6,308 nt of DNA from JBBSEZ01 sp038239195 (GTDB lineage Bacteria; Planctomycetota; Planctomycetia; Gemmatales; Gemmataceae), in contig JBBSEZ010000528.1 in assembly GCA_038239195.1 (NCBI GenBank), forward strand, positions 1 through 6,308. Direction: 5' to 3'. Under the pieces are notes generated by a model. That model saw only the letters and a list, made by a program, of their open reading frames with translations, ran no database searches and was not told the DNA's origin. Below, piece by piece: positions 4,692 through 6,308 of this stretch (positions are counted from its first letter, which is position 1; each line of letters starts with the position of its first letter). The translations under genes and the position numbers were made by a program.

Positions 4692-5623
4692 TACTTGTTG
4701 GGACTAGTGTTGTCGAGGCGAGCAGCTGCAACCATCATCCAGAACGCGCTATCGCCCACATACGGGATAATCAAGGAACCAACCCATTCGCCATACGTCA
4801 TCGAAGTGTAACCGTAAATCCCTGTGCTGGGTTGCAAGACCCCAGCCGGGGCCCTGTACGCCCCAGAAAGTCGTTGCCACAGCGAGAACAAGCCAACAGG
4901 GCGTGGTTGCCTGAACACTGGGTTCGCACTCTGAGGAATCCGGACTATGGCTTCGGTTCGCGAAAGCGGTATCCCCGTCCGCAAGAAGCGCATCGCAGTC
5001 CCTTGACATGCTGCAGTCTCGGGGAGCGCAAACACGCCTTGAGTTCCTCGGAGCGTGTCGGTGGCTTCGATGCCAATTTTTCCGTTCCGAGATGTCAAGT
5101 GGATTAATTGGGCGCCGGCCTCGGGGGCTGTTTTGTAGAGGTAACCGGCTCCCAAGGTGCCGAGGATGCTGATTGCGGTGTCCAACATCGCAGCCGCGCG
5201 GTCTGCCCCCTCAGGGCTGGCTCCTCCTTGTTGCGCACCCCACGAGATCCCTTGCTCGGTGAACGTTTGTTTCTTCTCCCCGGTCCAAACTTCTCGAAGC
5301 CCGGCGACTGTCACGTCAGCGCCATGCGCAGTAACTGCAACCCCTGCGACTTTCGTGAGAAATGTTGGTTCGGGAGCGAGGAGCAAACCAACGCCAATTG
5401 TTCCTTCTACCAGCCCCCCGACAACTTTCACGCCCCCCATGAAACGGACGCCAGCATCCAATCCAGTCGGGTCAGTCTGGTTTGCCGTGTCATTTCCGGC
5501 ATAGCGAAAAATGTTGTAGTCCCCTGCCCCGAAGCCCATCGGGTCGCGCGTGGTCCACCGCCCCGTGCTCGCGTCGTAGTAACGCCAGCCGAACAGCGTC
5601 AGCCCCGTCTCCGCATCCAGCCT
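4691..5623 (-). CDS. RHS C-terminal end: core terminus, pre-toxin region and unassigned toxin tip
   Basis: This frame continues the RHS protein after the break at 5624-5630. It has 310 codons from RLDAETGLTLFGWRYYD; the first ATG is at 5539 but has no ribosome site, so independent translation is unlikely. The opening part is the conserved end of the RHS core: GRWTTRDPMGFGAGDYNIF, RYAGND, DPTGL. From residue 30 (counting from the ATG at 5539) come hydrophobic Gly/Ala/Val segments (about 36-78 and 115-134) typical of pre-toxin regions, with WTGEKKQTFTEQG between them. The tip, about 145-282, starts LIHLTSRNGKIGIEATDTL and includes GVFALPETA, GIPLSRTEAIVRIP and FRQPRPVGLFSLWQRL. The HLT opening followed by a GI/GVFA segment is loosely like ADP-ribosyltransferase-type tips, but I cannot place the other catalytic residues. 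The next gene overlaps the stop and is the probable immunity gene. Confidence 0.75.
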   Translation of the reverse strand, partial: RLDAETGLTLFGWRYYDASTGRWTTRDPMGFGAGDYNIFRYAGNDTANQTDPTGLDAGVRFMGGVKVVGGLVEGTIGVGLLLAPEPTFLTKVAGVAVTAHGADVTVAGLREVWTGEKKQTFTEQGISWGAQQGGASPEGADRAAAMLDTAISILGTLGAGYLYKTAPEAGAQLIHLTSRNGKIGIEATDTLRGTQGVFALPETAACQGTAMRFLRTGIPLSRTEAIVRIPQSANPVFRQPRPVGLFSLWQRLSGAYRAPAGVLQPSTGIYGYTSMTYGEWVGSLIIPYVGDSAFWMMVAAARLDNTSPNK

Positions 5624-6308
5624 CCCCCCCGTTGTACTTGTAAGCGTCCCCCGCCGAAGCGTTCGTCTCGCTCAGCACCTTCCCGAAGCCGTCGTACGCC
5701 ACCCGATCCAGCACCATCGTGCCCGCGGAGTTCGCCACGTCGCGGATGCTGCCCTGCCGGTCCGCCAGATACCACGCCGCCGTTCCCCCGCTATCGACCC
5801 GTGCCACCGGCTGGTTCGCCCCGTCCAGGAACACCCGCCGCATCACCAGCCCGTTGCTGCCGTTGAGGTCCGCCCAGGCGTTCCCCGCGGCGTCGTAGGC
5901 GTAGCGCGATACCGTCGTGGTGCCAGAGGACTGCGTCCAGACGTCCTTCTCGATCTGGTTGCCCAGCACGTCGTAGACGTAGGTGGACAGGCTCAGCAGC
6001 GTGCCCCCGTCCGTCGCCTCTTGCTTCGCCCACGTCATGTGGCCGCGCACGTCGTAGCCATAGTACCACGTCTCCGCCCCGGCGCCCTTGGTTTTCTTGC
6101 TCACCTGGCCCTGGGCGTCGTAGACGTACGACCACGTCCCGTCGCTCGTCATCTGGTTGCCGGCGCCCGTCTGGTAGCCGCTGTTCGTCCGGTTGCCCGA
6201 GGCGTCGTAGCCGTAGGTCGCTGCCCCGTCCTGCGTCAACTGGTTCGTCGCGTCGTAGCCGTAGCTCTTGCTCACCCCGTTGACCGTCTCCGAGGTGAGC
6301 CGGTCTGC
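5490..6308 (-). CDS. RHS repeat protein, core region (5' end beyond the window; frameshifted)
   Basis: The frame is open to the right edge of the window, so this is the 3' part of a larger gene. Counting visible residues from the edge, YD repeats occur at about 18, 34, 63, 85, 112, 138 and 205 (YGYDATNQL, YGYDASGNR, YVYDAQGQV, YGYDVRGHM, YVYDVLGNQ, YAYDAAGNA, VAYDGFGKV). Between the last two is the WYLADRQGSIRDV segment that marks the approach to the RHS core end. RHS proteins form a hollow beta-shell that encloses a C-terminal toxin. At AYKYNGG (about 228) the frame meets seven G, and the in-register reading becomes a non-homologous EAGCGDGADAVRL tail that ends at 5490. The expected sequence RLDAETGLTLFG is in the next frame, so 5490-5623 is the out-of-frame extension. 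N-terminal secretion signals are outside the window. Confidence 0.85.
   Translation of the reverse strand, partial: ADRLTSETVNGVSKSYGYDATNQLTQDGAATYGYDASGNRTNSGYQTGAGNQMTSDGTWSYVYDAQGQVSKKTKGAGAETWYYGYDVRGHMTWAKQEATDGGTLLSLSTYVYDVLGNQIEKDVWTQSSGTTTVSRYAYDAAGNAWADLNGSNGLVMRRVFLDGANQPVARVDSGGTAAWYLADRQGSIRDVANSAGTMVLDRVAYDGFGKVLSETNASAGDAYKYNGGEAGCGDGADAVRLALLRREHGAVDHARPDGLRGRGLQHFSLCRK
5624..5630 (-). other. Seven-G run causing a frame change in the RHS gene
   Basis: The minus strand reads AAC, then seven G, then AGGCTGGATGCG. With six G the protein would continue YNGG-RLDAETGLTLFGWRYYD, the conserved RHS consensus. With seven it goes out of frame to a stop at 5490. The run is therefore a sequencing error, a true inactivating insertion, a phase-variable tract or a slippage site. 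The sequence alone cannot separate these. Confidence 0.8.

Noticed and set aside
5108..5866. Plus-strand open frame of 252 codons opposite the RHS tip
   Set aside because: It shows no family features, turns into a Pro/Arg-rich shadow opposite RHS core sequence and crosses the core-tip boundary.

Overview
The window is high in G+C (72-80% in two fadD-region lines I counted). All its genes lie on the minus strand, so gene order reads from base 6308 down to base 1. Three things suggest a planctomycete, probably Gemmata-like: a secreted sugar-isomerase-fold protein, RHS/YD-repeat genes accompanied by a small Tat-signal protein, and dispersed GTAGGAC / GTCAGGCTTTCC hairpin repeats. This assignment is inference from family knowledge; there is no rRNA or other marker here.

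Right half (about 4500-6308). This is the 3' part of an RHS polymorphic-toxin locus. The RHS core enters from the right edge with seven visible YD repeats. It reaches the conserved core-to-tip junction and changes frame at a run of seven G (5624-5630). The next frame carries the end of the core (DPTGL), a hydrophobic pre-toxin region and a C-terminal tip I cannot assign. The tip's stop codon overlaps the start codon (TAATG) of a 62-residue protein with two membrane segments. That is the usual toxin-immunity layout, so the small protein is the likely immunity protein. Tip and immunity gene are clearly lower in G+C than their surroundings.

Middle (about 2880-4440). There are two diverged tandem copies of one module: an RHS-repeat fragment without its own start, a shared leader with an AAAGGA ribosome site, and a small gene with a twin-arginine signal peptide and one YD-like repeat. 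Copy A (3767-4424) has an intact small gene. In copy B (about 2972-3713) the RHS part is frameshifted, and the small gene has lost its ATG, has a one-base deletion and has no stop of its own. Copy B ends in a cluster of inverted and dispersed repeats.

Left part (1-2870). Two ordinary genes follow: an AMP-dependent acyl-CoA synthetase (1135-2799) and an exported xylose-isomerase-like TIM-barrel protein (62-922). A long, strongly paired dispersed repeat lies between them, and another hairpin follows the second. Neither gene shows a functional link to the RHS locus.

The most interesting part is the RHS tip with its overlapping membrane partner, the G-run that separates it from the core, and the duplicated RHS-fragment/Tat-microprotein module downstream.
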